Shown here in pieces: positions 33,745 through 41,213 of a DNA stretch of 64,000 nucleotides. The stretch is from DASYLJ01 sp964404165 (lineage in GTDB: Bacteria > Desulfobacterota > Binatia > DP-6): positions 20,642 through 84,641 of the forward strand of contig CAYOIZ010000027.1 of NCBI GenBank assembly GCA_964404165.1, read 5' to 3'. Within the stretch, counting starts at the first letter, position 1. Every line of letters begins with the position of its first letter. Below the pieces are notes generated by a model. That model was given only the letters and a program-made list of their open reading frames with translations. It was not told where the DNA came from and did no database searches. Position numbers and translations under genes: made by a program.

Positions 33745-34095
33745 ATGGAACGGTTGACGGTGTACCACAACCCGGTGTGCGGCAAGTCGCGTGGCGCGCT
33801 CGAGATCCTCGCGGAGCGCAAGGTCGACGCCGACGTCATCGAGTACCTGAAGCAGCCGCTCGACCGCGCCGGGCTCGAGCGCATCCTCGGCCTCCTGGGC
33901 GGACCGCCCGCTGAGCTGGTGCGCAAGGACAAGCGTTTCAAGGAGCTCGGGCTCGACGCCGGCGACTACGTCACGCGCGAGCAGGTCGTCGACGTGCTGC
34001 TGAAGCACCCCGAGCTGATGGAGCGGCCGGTGGTCATTCGTGGTGGTCGTGCCGTCATCGCACGCCCGTCCGAGCGCGTCCTCGAGCTGCTGTAG
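33745..34095 (+). CDS. arsC: ArsC-family reductase (glutaredoxin-linked arsenate reductase type)
   Basis: A 116-residue thioredoxin-fold protein of the ArsC/Spx family. The active-site region is YHNPVCGKSRGAL with Cys12, the position that attacks arsenate in plasmid R773 ArsC. LVRKDKRFKELGLD and the C-terminal ERPVVIRGGRAVIARP are family blocks that carry the substrate-binding Arg residues. No arsR or arsB gene is adjacent, so it could be a YffB/ArsC-like housekeeping protein rather than part of an arsenic operon. Confidence 0.85.
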   Translation: MERLTVYHNPVCGKSRGALEILAERKVDADVIEYLKQPLDRAGLERILGLLGGPPAELVRKDKRFKELGLDAGDYVTREQVVDVLLKHPELMERPVVIRGGRAVIARPSERVLELL

Positions 34096-34097
34096 AA

Positions 34098-34369
34098 CCC
34101 GACCCAAGACCATGTCTTGGGTCGGGGGAAGCGCGAGTGTGGCGCCGCCGCTCCCGCGCGACCAGCATGTCGCGGCCGGCGAAGCCGGCGCGACACGGGA
34201 GGCACGCTTGATCCGGACCGCGCCGCGGGTGCCGGGACTCAGCGAGGGGTCGGCCCGAGGCGATCGGAGCAGTATGGCGCGCCGGCTTCGCCGGCCGGGC
34301 CATGGTGGTCACCCGCGACGTGTCGCCTCACGCTCGGTGCTTTCCGACCCAAGACATGGTCTTGGGTCG
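34098..34369. repeat. Paired hairpins and REP-like repeats between convergent genes
   Basis: Two copies of one hairpin bracket the region: CCCGACCCAAGAC/GTCTTGGGTCGGG (34098-34126, 13-bp stem, loop CAT) and CGACCCAAGAC/GTCTTGGGTCG (34345-34369, loop ATG). Between them lie two inverted copies of GCCGGC-N3-GCCGGC (34175-34189 and 34281-34295). The first, with its TGTCGCG flank, matches the reverse complement of the element at 18026-18047. Either hairpin could end transcription from its adjacent gene. No coding frame is supported in this 277-base gap. Confidence 0.75.
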
Positions 34370-34372
34370 CCC

Positions 34373-35395
34373 TTATCGCGCCATCTCCAGCACCACGCGG
34401 AAGCGCGCCTTGCCGCTCAACATGCGATCGTAGCCCTCGCTCGCCTTCGCCAGCGGCATCACCTCGTTCATCGACCGCACGCCCGTCCGCACGGCGAATC
34501 GCAGCGTGTCCTCCGAGTCGATCGACACCCCCGAGTAGCAGCCCACGACCGCGCGACGGCCAAGGATGAGCGGCAATGCCGGCACCACGAGGGGCTGGGG
34601 CGGCGCCCCGAGCACCAGGAGCGCGCCCTCGATCCCGAGTCCGCCCACCATGCCACTCATGGCGGGGCCGTCGGTGACCGTCGCCAGCACGATGCGCGCC
34701 CCACCCATCTTCGTGAGCGCGACCGCCGGGTCTTCCGCCGCGCTGTCGATGTAGCGGTCGGCGCCGAGCTTCGTCGCCAGCGCCGCCTTGTCGGCCCCGC
34801 GCGCGATGGCGACGGTGTGGAACCCCATCTTCGCCGCGAACTGCACGCCGAGATGCCCGAGGCCGCCGAGGCCGAACACGGCCACGAGGTCTCCCGAGCG
34901 CGCGCCGCTGTTGCGAAGCGCGTTGAACGTGGTGACGCCGGCGCACATGAGCGGCGCGCCGTCCGTCGCCGACAGCTCGTCGGGTACCCGCGCCAGCGAC
35001 GTCACCGGCGCGATCATGTACTCGCCGTAGCCGCCGTCGTGCGCGATGCCGGTGACGGGCGGCCCGGTGACGCACGCGAAGAACTGGCCGCGACGGCACG
35101 GCTCGCAGCGCCCGCAGTAGCCGCCGTGCCAGCCGACGCCAACGCGCTGGCCGACGGTCCAACCGTCGACGCCGGGGCCGACCGCATCGATACGACCGAT
35201 CACCTCGTGCCCCGGGACGCGCGGCAGGACGATGCCGGGAAACGCGGCGGACCGGGTCAGGACGTCGCTGTGACAGACGCCGCAGGCGTCGACGGCGACG
35301 CGGACCGTGTTGGGACGGGGCTCCGGTCGCTCGCGCTCGACGAGCTCGAGCGGACCGTTCGGGGAGGAGACCTGAACGACGCGCATTGTCGGCAT
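34373..35395 (-). CDS. Zinc-dependent alcohol dehydrogenase
   Basis: A 340-residue medium-chain dehydrogenase. Catalytic-zinc ligands are Cys41 (CGVCHSD), His63 and Glu64 (PGHEVIG). The structural zinc has four Cys at 94, 97, 100 and 108 (YCGRCEPCRRGQFFAC). The NAD(P) site is VFGLGGLGHLGVQ. Sequence blocks resemble class I/cinnamyl-alcohol-type enzymes such as AdhP and YahK. ATG 35395 is used; ATG 35386 is also possible. It is the last gene of the long minus-strand run. Confidence 0.92.
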   Translation of the reverse strand: MPTMRVVQVSSPNGPLELVERERPEPRPNTVRVAVDACGVCHSDVLTRSAAFPGIVLPRVPGHEVIGRIDAVGPGVDGWTVGQRVGVGWHGGYCGRCEPCRRGQFFACVTGPPVTGIAHDGGYGEYMIAPVTSLARVPDELSATDGAPLMCAGVTTFNALRNSGARSGDLVAVFGLGGLGHLGVQFAAKMGFHTVAIARGADKAALATKLGADRYIDSAAEDPAVALTKMGGARIVLATVTDGPAMSGMVGGLGIEGALLVLGAPPQPLVVPALPLILGRRAVVGCYSGVSIDSEDTLRFAVRTGVRSMNEVMPLAKASEGYDRMLSGKARFRVVLEMAR

Positions 35396-35412
35396 GTCGC
35401 CGACATACCGGC

Positions 35413-36021
35413 TCACGTAGGCAGGTGGAATACGGGTAGCTGCCACCCCCACACGATCGACGCCAGCCGCAGCGCCACCACCGACACCAGACCGACGCCG
35501 AACGCCCACGCGCGCGACGCACCGAGCGCCTGCAGCAGCAGATAGAGCGACACGCCGGCGATCGCCGCGGTGGCGTAGATGTCGCCGCGCAGCAGGAGCG
35601 GGATGCGCGCCGTCAGCACGTCGCGCAATACCCCCCCGGCGACGCCGGTCATGGTTCCCATCAGCACGACGATGATGGGCGACAGCTGGTCGTCCTCGGC
35701 GATCTGTGCGCCCGAGATGGCGAACAACGCCAGCCCGAGCGCGTCGGCGACGAGCAGCGCATCGCCGGGCGGTGGCCACACGCCGACGTAGGCCACCGTG
35801 CAGAGCGCCGTCGTGAAGATCACCACCAGGTAGGTCGGGTTCTCGATCCAGAAGATCGGGTGCCGATTCAGCAGCAGATCGCGCAGCGTGCCGCCGCCGA
35901 TGGCGGTGATGGACGCGATCACGACGACCCCGAGCAGATCGAGCCCCGCACGCCCCGCCGCCAGCGCGCCGCTCAGCGCGAAGACGGCGACGCCGAGCAG
36001 ATCGAGGACGTACAGGATCAT
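35413..36021 (-). CDS. Trimeric intracellular cation channel family protein (YicG-like)
   Basis: A 202-residue inner-membrane protein with about seven hydrophobic helices. It has the internal duplication typical of bacterial TRIC/UPF0126 proteins: AIGGGTLRDLLLNRHPIFW in the first half and GVAGGVLRDVLTARIPLLL in the second. Relatives form trimeric cation-conducting pores. It begins 6 bases after the cupin gene ends and is probably in its operon. Confidence 0.9.
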   Translation of the reverse strand: MILYVLDLLGVAVFALSGALAAGRAGLDLLGVVVIASITAIGGGTLRDLLLNRHPIFWIENPTYLVVIFTTALCTVAYVGVWPPPGDALLVADALGLALFAISGAQIAEDDQLSPIIVVLMGTMTGVAGGVLRDVLTARIPLLLRGDIYATAAIAGVSLYLLLQALGASRAWAFGVGLVSVVALRLASIVWGWQLPVFHLPT

Positions 36022-36027
36022 GCAGGC

Positions 36028-36510
36028 TCAGTAGGGCGAGCCGTCCTTGTGTGTGAAGCGCCACGTGCCGTCGGGACCGAGCATCGCCCGGATGTCGTCG
36101 TCCGGGTAGCTTCCCTCGTCGCCGGTGGTCCGATCGCCCACCTCCAGGAAGACGACGTCCTCGGCGGTGCGATTGACCAAGTGGTGCCCGTCGCCGGTGC
36201 CGGCCTTGAAGCCGGCACACATGCCCGGCACGAGCTGCGTCTCGCCCGCATCCGTGCGCAGCGTGGGTCGTCCCTCGAGGACGTAGATCAGCTCGTCCTG
36301 CTTCGAGTGGGCGTGCCGCAGCGCCGACACGGCACCGGGCGCGAGCCGCGTCAGGTTGACGCCGAAGTTGGTGAGCCCGAACACGTTGCCGAGCGGCCGC
36401 TTCGCGCGGCCGGCCATGCGCGACGCGAACGGCTCGGGGTAGTTCGTGGGCGTCGTACGCAGCGCAGCTTCGGCGGCGACGATGGCGACGGGGGTCCTGG
36501 TGTCCGACAC
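36028..36510 (-). CDS. Cupin-domain protein
   Basis: A 160-residue single-domain cupin. Motif 1 is APGAVSALRHAHSKQDELIYVLEG with metal-binding His and Glu residues; motif 2 is PGMCAGFKAGTGDGHHLVNRT. Relatives are auxiliary cupins or sugar isomerase-like proteins. The C-terminal segment includes PDDDIRAMLGPDGTWRFTHKDGSPY, common in one uncharacterised cupin group. Substrate unknown. Confidence 0.85.
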   Translation of the reverse strand: MSDTRTPVAIVAAEAALRTTPTNYPEPFASRMAGRAKRPLGNVFGLTNFGVNLTRLAPGAVSALRHAHSKQDELIYVLEGRPTLRTDAGETQLVPGMCAGFKAGTGDGHHLVNRTAEDVVFLEVGDRTTGDEGSYPDDDIRAMLGPDGTWRFTHKDGSPY

Positions 36511-36533
36511 GATGCGGCCTCCTCGGCGGCCGT

Positions 36534-36947
36534 CTAGCGCGGATCGCCCTGCTCCTCCAGGATCCGCTGCAGCGTCCGCAGATCCGCCTCGACCAGACGG
36601 CGGTCCTCCGCGAAGCGCTCGGCCGAGGTCCCGTCGAGCCGGAACAGCGTGAACAGGACCTCGCTCCCGGCCCCGTTCGGAACGACGCGCATCGGATTGT
36701 GGAACGTGGTGCCGTCGGCGGCGGTGACGTCGTGGTCGAGCACCCCGTACGGGTTGCGGTCGGCGAAGCGCAGGCGCATGGCGCCGTCGGCCGTGTGCAC
36801 GATCCAGTCGTCGCCCGCGCGCTCGACGGAGTGCGCGAAGCCCGCCGCCCAGCGCGGCAGGTTGGTCGGATCTGCGACGAATGCGTACACGGACGCCGGC
36901 GAACGGGCGATGGCGACGCTCACGGTCACGGCGTGGTGGGTCGTCAT
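36534..36947 (-). CDS. SRPBCC-family (START-like) protein
   Basis: A 137-residue protein of the polyketide-cyclase/START-like fold. It opens with the usual strand and helix pattern (VTVSVAIARSPASVYAFVADPTNLPRWAAGF). DHDVTAADGTTFHNPMRVVPNG and FTLFRLDG continue the sheet, and the long C-terminal helix (DRRLVEADLRTLQRILE) closes the cavity. Such proteins bind small hydrophobic ligands. Its ATG overlaps the stop of the RidA-like gene (36944-36947). Confidence 0.85.
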   Translation of the reverse strand: MTTHHAVTVSVAIARSPASVYAFVADPTNLPRWAAGFAHSVERAGDDWIVHTADGAMRLRFADRNPYGVLDHDVTAADGTTFHNPMRVVPNGAGSEVLFTLFRLDGTSAERFAEDRRLVEADLRTLQRILEEQGDPR

Positions 36948-37348
36948 ACCCGCTCCGCCGCGTCGTCGGCCACCGCGACGGCCTCGATCTCGATCAGCGC
37001 GTCCGGCGAGTAGAGGCTCGACACCTCGACGATCGTGTCGGCGGGATACGGCGGCGTGAACCACCGCCCGCGGAGGGCGACGATCTTCGCGAAGTTGCCC
37101 ATGTCGCGCAGGAAGATCGTGACCTTGACGACGTTCGCCAGGCTCGAGCCGCCGGCGCGCAGGACACGCTCGAGATTCGCGAACGCCTGCTCCGCCTGCG
37201 CGTCGAAATCCCCGACGCCGACGAGCGCGCCGTCGGGCCCGATCGCCGCCTGTCCCGAGACGTAGAGCATGTCGCCGACGCGGTACCCCTGGGCCAGCCG
37301 GAACGGCGCGTACGGGTCGGGCGTGATCCTGATCTGTTCGATCCGCAT
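36944..37348 (-). CDS. RidA-family protein (YjgF/YER057c/UK114)
   Basis: A 134-residue RidA-fold protein. Canonical RidA hydrolyses reactive enamines and imines released by PLP enzymes. LAQGYRVGDMLYVSGQAAIGPDG, QAEQAFANLERVLRAGGSSLANVVKVTIFL and the C-terminal LIEIEAVAV are family blocks. The conserved substrate-binding Arg of RidA proper (in the motif ...NPPARS) is replaced by the sequence PPYPADT, so it belongs to a Rid2-7-like group with uncertain substrate. Confidence 0.85.
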   Translation of the reverse strand: MRIEQIRITPDPYAPFRLAQGYRVGDMLYVSGQAAIGPDGALVGVGDFDAQAEQAFANLERVLRAGGSSLANVVKVTIFLRDMGNFAKIVALRGRWFTPPYPADTIVEVSSLYSPDALIEIEAVAVADDAAERV

Positions 37349-37358
37349 CGGACCTCCG

Positions 37359-37772
37359 TCACTCGTCGGCGATCGGCGGGAACTCCGGATACTTCGGCAG
37401 GTCGTCCGCGAACTGCACCCACGGCAGCCGCACGGAGTGCCAGTAGTGCAGTGTCGGCGTCAGCGCGTCGGGCCGGTCGAGGCTGCCGACGGTGACGTCG
37501 ATCAGCCCGGGAATGTACGTCGCGGTGAAGCTCAGCTGGGTGCCGCAGCCCGAGCAGAAGCCGCGTTTCGCCCCGGGCGACGACGCGTACGCCGCCGGCG
37601 TTCCCCGGGTGAAGACCACCTGCCCGTCCGTGAACATCGCCCACGTCACCGCCGGGGCGGCATGCGCCCGCCGGCACATGGTGCAGTGGCACACGGCGAC
37701 GACGATCGGCGCTCCCGTGATGCGGTAGCGCACGGCCCCGCACTGACACCCACCCTCGAGGTCGTCAGTCAT
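37359..37772 (-). CDS. GFA/CENP-V domain zinc protein (1 of 3)
   Basis: A 137-residue protein of the Gfa (glutathione-dependent formaldehyde-activating enzyme-like) fold. Zinc ligands are visible as CQCGAVRY, VCHCTMCRR and FCSGCGTQL, the three Cys clusters of the family. Gfa-like proteins have been linked to formaldehyde handling, but most are uncharacterised. Two paralogues lie at 42.9 and 43.9 kb. It overlaps the upstream GNAT gene by 8 bases. Confidence 0.88.
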   Translation of the reverse strand: MTDDLEGGCQCGAVRYRITGAPIVVAVCHCTMCRRAHAAPAVTWAMFTDGQVVFTRGTPAAYASSPGAKRGFCSGCGTQLSFTATYIPGLIDVTVGSLDRPDALTPTLHYWHSVRLPWVQFADDLPKYPEFPPIADE

Positions 37773-38199
37773 CGTGCTCGCCTCCCAGCGCTTTGCCCAT
37801 GCTCACGCGCTCCTCCACGACGTAGCCGAGCCGCCGATAGAAGGCGACGACGCCGGCATTGGTGGCGCGTACCTGCAGATTGACCTTCGGACACCCGACC
37901 GCCGCCAGCGCGCGCTCCGCGTGCGCCATCAGCCGCGTGGCCACCCCCGCACGCCGCGCCGACGGATCGACGGCGAGATGATGGATCCAGCCGCGCACGC
38001 CGTCGAAGCCCGCCAGCACGGTGCCGATCACCCGCCCCTCCTGCGTGGCCACCAGGAACAGCTCGGGCTGCACCCCGAGCTTCCGGCGGATCATCGCCGG
38101 CGGCGCGTTCCGCGGCGGATCGCCGGCGAAGACCTCGGACCACAGCGCCACGACCGCGTCATGGTCCGCGGGCGAATACGGTCGGGTGTCGACGCTCAT
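37765..38199 (-). CDS. GNAT-family acetyltransferase
   Basis: A 144-residue N-acetyltransferase. The acetyl-CoA-binding segment is IHHLAVDPSARRAGVATRLMAHAERAL with the R/Q-x-x-G-x-A/G pattern (RRAGVA), preceded by VIGTVLAGFDGVRGW. The C-terminal NAGVVAFYRRLGYVVEE is typical of YpeA-like GNATs. The start at 38199 overlaps the DUF5996 stop by 4 bases (ATGA). The substrate is unknown. Confidence 0.88.
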   Translation of the reverse strand: MSVDTRPYSPADHDAVVALWSEVFAGDPPRNAPPAMIRRKLGVQPELFLVATQEGRVIGTVLAGFDGVRGWIHHLAVDPSARRAGVATRLMAHAERALAAVGCPKVNLQVRATNAGVVAFYRRLGYVVEERVSMGKALGGEHDD

Positions 38200-39128
38200 C
38201 CCGCCGTCCGCGGTGGCTCCCACTCGAGCGCCGCGCGATCCCACGTCGCGAGCGTCGCCGCCGCCTCGTAGGTGCTCTGCAGGAACGCGAGCAGGGTGTC
38301 GTCGGGCGACGAGGACTGACGAACCGCGTCGTAGGGCAGCAGGAACTCGTGCAGGTCGTTGCTGTAGAACGCTTCCGCGGGTGCGACCGTCGCCATCGGG
38401 TACCCCGGGGGCTCCGGATACGCGTACGCGTAGAACGCCGCGTACGGCACCGGACCGCCGCCCGGCCAGAAGCCGGCGCTCGCCACCTCGTGCGAGTAGG
38501 CCTCGCGCGCGACCCAGTCCGGCAGCGCCGGCACGCCGCCCGGATGCTGGGGTGCGGTGCGGCCCGAGAACCGCGTGACGGCGAGATCGGGCGCGCCCCA
38601 GAAGAAGTGCACCGGGCTGCTCTTGCCCCGGAAGCGTGCGCGGAACTTCGCGAACACCCGGTCCGTCTGCACCAGGATGCGCCAGAAGCGCTGCGCCTGC
38701 TCGGGATCGTAGGCGCGATGCGTCTCGTCCTGATCGAAGGGAATGGCGTCGGCGATCTCGCACGGGCGGCGCGAGATGCGCACCGGGACGCCGAGGCGCG
38801 TCAGCTCGGCCATGAGACGACCGTAGAAGTCGGCCACCGAGATCGGCGCCAGTGCGAAGCCGCCCTCTCCGCCGTCGCTCGTCCGCACCAGCAGACGATG
38901 CGCCACGAAATCGACGTCGATCGTGAACGTCCGTGTGCCGTGCGGGATGGGGGACGTCGTCAGTCCGCGCGCCGTGACGTAGAGCGTGACGTGCCAGGAG
39001 TGGTTGAGCCACGGGCTCTGCACGAGGCGCACCTTGCCGACGATCTGCAGCCACAGGTGCAGCGTGGCGTAGGTGTCGGCCCATCCGGCGAGGGGCAGGC
39101 TCGGCCAGGGTTCGGCGATGGACGTCAT
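38196..39128 (-). CDS. DUF5996 family protein
   Basis: A 310-residue soluble protein matching the DUF5996 pattern: WPSLPLAGWADTYATLHLWLQIVGKVRL at the N-terminus, NHSWHVTLYVTARGLTT, then PVHFFWGAPDLAVTRFSGR and the Pro/Tyr-rich FYAYAYPEPPGYP. The mass of conserved Trp, His and Tyr suggests a binding or catalytic pocket, but the family's function is not known. CAGGAG lies 6 bases before the ATG. It overlaps genes on both sides by 4 bases. Confidence 0.82.
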   Translation of the reverse strand: MTSIAEPWPSLPLAGWADTYATLHLWLQIVGKVRLVQSPWLNHSWHVTLYVTARGLTTSPIPHGTRTFTIDVDFVAHRLLVRTSDGGEGGFALAPISVADFYGRLMAELTRLGVPVRISRRPCEIADAIPFDQDETHRAYDPEQAQRFWRILVQTDRVFAKFRARFRGKSSPVHFFWGAPDLAVTRFSGRTAPQHPGGVPALPDWVAREAYSHEVASAGFWPGGGPVPYAAFYAYAYPEPPGYPMATVAPAEAFYSNDLHEFLLPYDAVRQSSSPDDTLLAFLQSTYEAAATLATWDRAALEWEPPRTAG

Positions 39129-40117
39129 GGGATGCTCCTGTTGGCGGCGAGTGCGAGGTGGGGACCGAGATCGCGCCGGGCCTCGTCGGCGAGCACGCCG
39201 ACCGAGACCTCGACCCCCGCGTCGCGCAGCCGCGCGATGCCGGCACCGTCGTTGCGCGGATCCGGGTCGACGATGGCAACCACGACGCGCCGGATGCCCG
39301 CCGCGACGAGCGCGTCGGCGCACGACGGCGTGCGGCCGTGGAACGCGCACGGCTCGAGCGTGACGAAGGCCGTGACGTCGCCGATGCCGATCGGCAGCTG
39401 CCGCAGCGCCTCCGCTTCGGCGTGCGGCTGTCCCGGCGGGTTGGTGAATCCGGTCGCGACGACGGCGCCGTCCGACACCAGCACGCATCCGACGGGCGGA
39501 TTCGGCAGGCATGCCGGAAGGGCGCGACGTCCCGCCGCCAGCGCGAGGCGCATGAAGTGCTCGACGGGCGGCACCGCGTGCGGCGTCTTGGTGCCGTCGA
39601 CGGTCGGCCATCGCGCGGCGAGCGGCGGCAGCGCCGTCTCCTTCCCGGTCAGCCGTTCGATGGACACGGCGTAGACGGTGACCTCGCCCAGGCGCGGATA
39701 GAAGCCGTCCGGACGCTCCCAGCCGGGGGCGCCGTACTTCTGCATCAGCGCGTCGAAGAACGCCGCCTTCCGCGCCGGCTCGTCGACGATGCGGATGCGC
39801 CCGAACGCGACCACGCTGCGGTACGCGATGGTCGTGTCGCACGCGAAGCGCCCGTACGGATACACCTCGCCCGGCTCGTCGACCTCGAAGCAGACCCGCG
39901 CCTCGTGCGCGACGTTGGAGCGGAGGTGGCCGCGCGCGCTGGTGTTGTGCACCCACACCTCGCCGTCGATGCAGACGTAGAGCAGCGGCACGACGTACGG
40001 GGCGCCGTCGACCCCGACCGTGGCGAGGCGGCCGGTGTGCCCGCCGAGGAGCATCGCGCGCGCCCGCTCGTCCGTCATCACCTTGTCGGCACGCCGCACC
40101 GCCGGGGCGTCGCTCAT
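39125..40117 (-). CDS. PNPOx-like flavoprotein fused to RibD-type deaminase
   Basis: A 330-residue fusion. Residues 10-160 form a pyridoxamine-5'-phosphate-oxidase-like FMN-binding barrel (MLLGGHTGRLATVGVDGAPYVVPL; NVAHEARVCFEVDEPGEVYPYG). Residues 185-325 form a zinc deaminase of the RibD N-terminal type: His232-Ala-Glu234 and LEPCAFHGRTPSC with Cys257 and Cys266. The RibD reductase domain is absent. RibD deaminates a riboflavin precursor, so the pairing with an FMN-binding domain is suggestive, but the substrate is unknown. It overlaps the next gene upstream by 4 bases. Confidence 0.85.
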   Translation of the reverse strand: MSDAPAVRRADKVMTDERARAMLLGGHTGRLATVGVDGAPYVVPLLYVCIDGEVWVHNTSARGHLRSNVAHEARVCFEVDEPGEVYPYGRFACDTTIAYRSVVAFGRIRIVDEPARKAAFFDALMQKYGAPGWERPDGFYPRLGEVTVYAVSIERLTGKETALPPLAARWPTVDGTKTPHAVPPVEHFMRLALAAGRRALPACLPNPPVGCVLVSDGAVVATGFTNPPGQPHAEAEALRQLPIGIGDVTAFVTLEPCAFHGRTPSCADALVAAGIRRVVVAIVDPDPRNDGAGIARLRDAGVEVSVGVLADEARRDLGPHLALAANRSIP

Positions 40118-40581
40118 GCCGGCTCCGGCGCCCGATGGAACTCGACGCGGAAGCGCACCCGTCCGAGCGGCTCGACGTGGTGCCGGAGCTGCGGCACGAC
40201 GATACCCGGCGCGGACGGCGTCAGGGTCGTCACCGTCCCGAGCGCGTCGACGTGATAGCGCAGGGTGCCCTCGTCGACGAGGATCTTCGCCCACACGCCC
40301 GCCTTCGTGGCGTGGTCCGCGAGCAGCGCCGCCGGGACCGTCGTCTCGGTGAATTCCGGCGTCTGCTTGTAGACGACGAAGTGCGGCGGCAGCTCGAACC
40401 GATCGCAGCGCACGCAGTCGAGGGGCAGCCCGAGCTTGCCGGCGCGCCCGTCCTCGGTCGTCACCCACGGCCGCTCGACGAACGGCGGCTGGTGGCGGAC
40501 GTGCTGGCCGTGGCCGCAGTCGAGCATGGCGACCCAGTCGCCGGCGTCGTCGCGCCGGAAGCCGATGATCGGCCGCTCCAT
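40114..40581 (-). CDS. DUF3565-DUF1971 fusion protein
   Basis: A 155-residue protein with two small domains. Residues 1-65 match DUF3565, a putative zinc-binding unit (PIIGFRRDDAGDWVAMLDCG, HGQHVRHQPPF, LDCVRCD). Residues 66-155 match DUF1971/TehB-like cupin-type sequences (VVYKQTPEFTETTVPAALLADHATKAGVWAKILV). Elsewhere DUF1971 is found with tellurite-resistance methyltransferases. Neither function is established. Confidence 0.78.
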   Translation of the reverse strand: MERPIIGFRRDDAGDWVAMLDCGHGQHVRHQPPFVERPWVTTEDGRAGKLGLPLDCVRCDRFELPPHFVVYKQTPEFTETTVPAALLADHATKAGVWAKILVDEGTLRYHVDALGTVTTLTPSAPGIVVPQLRHHVEPLGRVRFRVEFHRAPEPA

Positions 40582-40589
40582 CCCTCGCC

Positions 40590-41183
40590 TCAGCCCGCGT
40601 CTCTGGCCGTGGCGCGCGCCAGCGCGGGCCGCGCGAGACAGCGCTGCAGATACGCATCGACGACCGGCCCCGCCGGCATCATGTCGCGGGCCCACTGCCC
40701 GAGGCTGGCGATGAGGACGTCGGCCCCCGAGAACCGCTCGCCGAGGAGATACGGCCCGCCCTCGAGCGCGCCCAGGATGCGTCGGTCGACCGCCGCGCGC
40801 GACGTGAACGTCCGCTGCATGCCGGCATGGTCCGACAGCCCCGAGAAGGCCAGGTTCACCACCGGCTCGACCACACCGGCGTAGTACGCGAGCCAGGTGA
40901 GGTACGGTCCCCGCAGCGGGTCACCCACGATCGGGCCGCATCCGGCCGCCGGGAACAGGTCGGTGAGGTACAGCACGATCGCCGCCGATTCGGTGACGAG
41001 CACGCCGTCGTGCACCAACGCCGGCACCTTCTTGTCCGGGTGCGGGTTCGCGGCATCGGAGGCGCCGGATCCGTCCATGCGCGGGATGTTCGTGATGCGG
41101 ATCTCGTAGTCCGCGCCGAGCTCCTCGAGCAGCCAGACGATGCGCGAGGATCGCGACGTAGGGGCGTGATGGAGCGTGAGCAT
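40590..41183 (-). CDS. Glutathione S-transferase family protein
   Basis: A 197-residue GST. The N-terminal thioredoxin fold has MLTLHHAPTSRSSRIVWLLEEL, where the Ser residues are candidates for thiolate stabilisation. VPALVHDGVLVTESAAIVLYL is the glutathione-binding cis-Pro and ES region. The helical C-domain contains GPYLLGERFSGADVLIASLGQWA. It probably conjugates or reduces electrophiles. The start at 41183 is the ATG nearest the fold. Confidence 0.9.
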   Translation of the reverse strand: MLTLHHAPTSRSSRIVWLLEELGADYEIRITNIPRMDGSGASDAANPHPDKKVPALVHDGVLVTESAAIVLYLTDLFPAAGCGPIVGDPLRGPYLTWLAYYAGVVEPVVNLAFSGLSDHAGMQRTFTSRAAVDRRILGALEGGPYLLGERFSGADVLIASLGQWARDMMPAGPVVDAYLQRCLARPALARATARDAG

Positions 41184-41213
41184 CGTCGAGCAATGCCACA
41201 CTGTCACTGTGGG

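Noticed and set aside
33745..34095. Arsenic-resistance operon
   Set aside because: Only an ArsC-fold gene is present; no arsR, arsB or arsM is adjacent.
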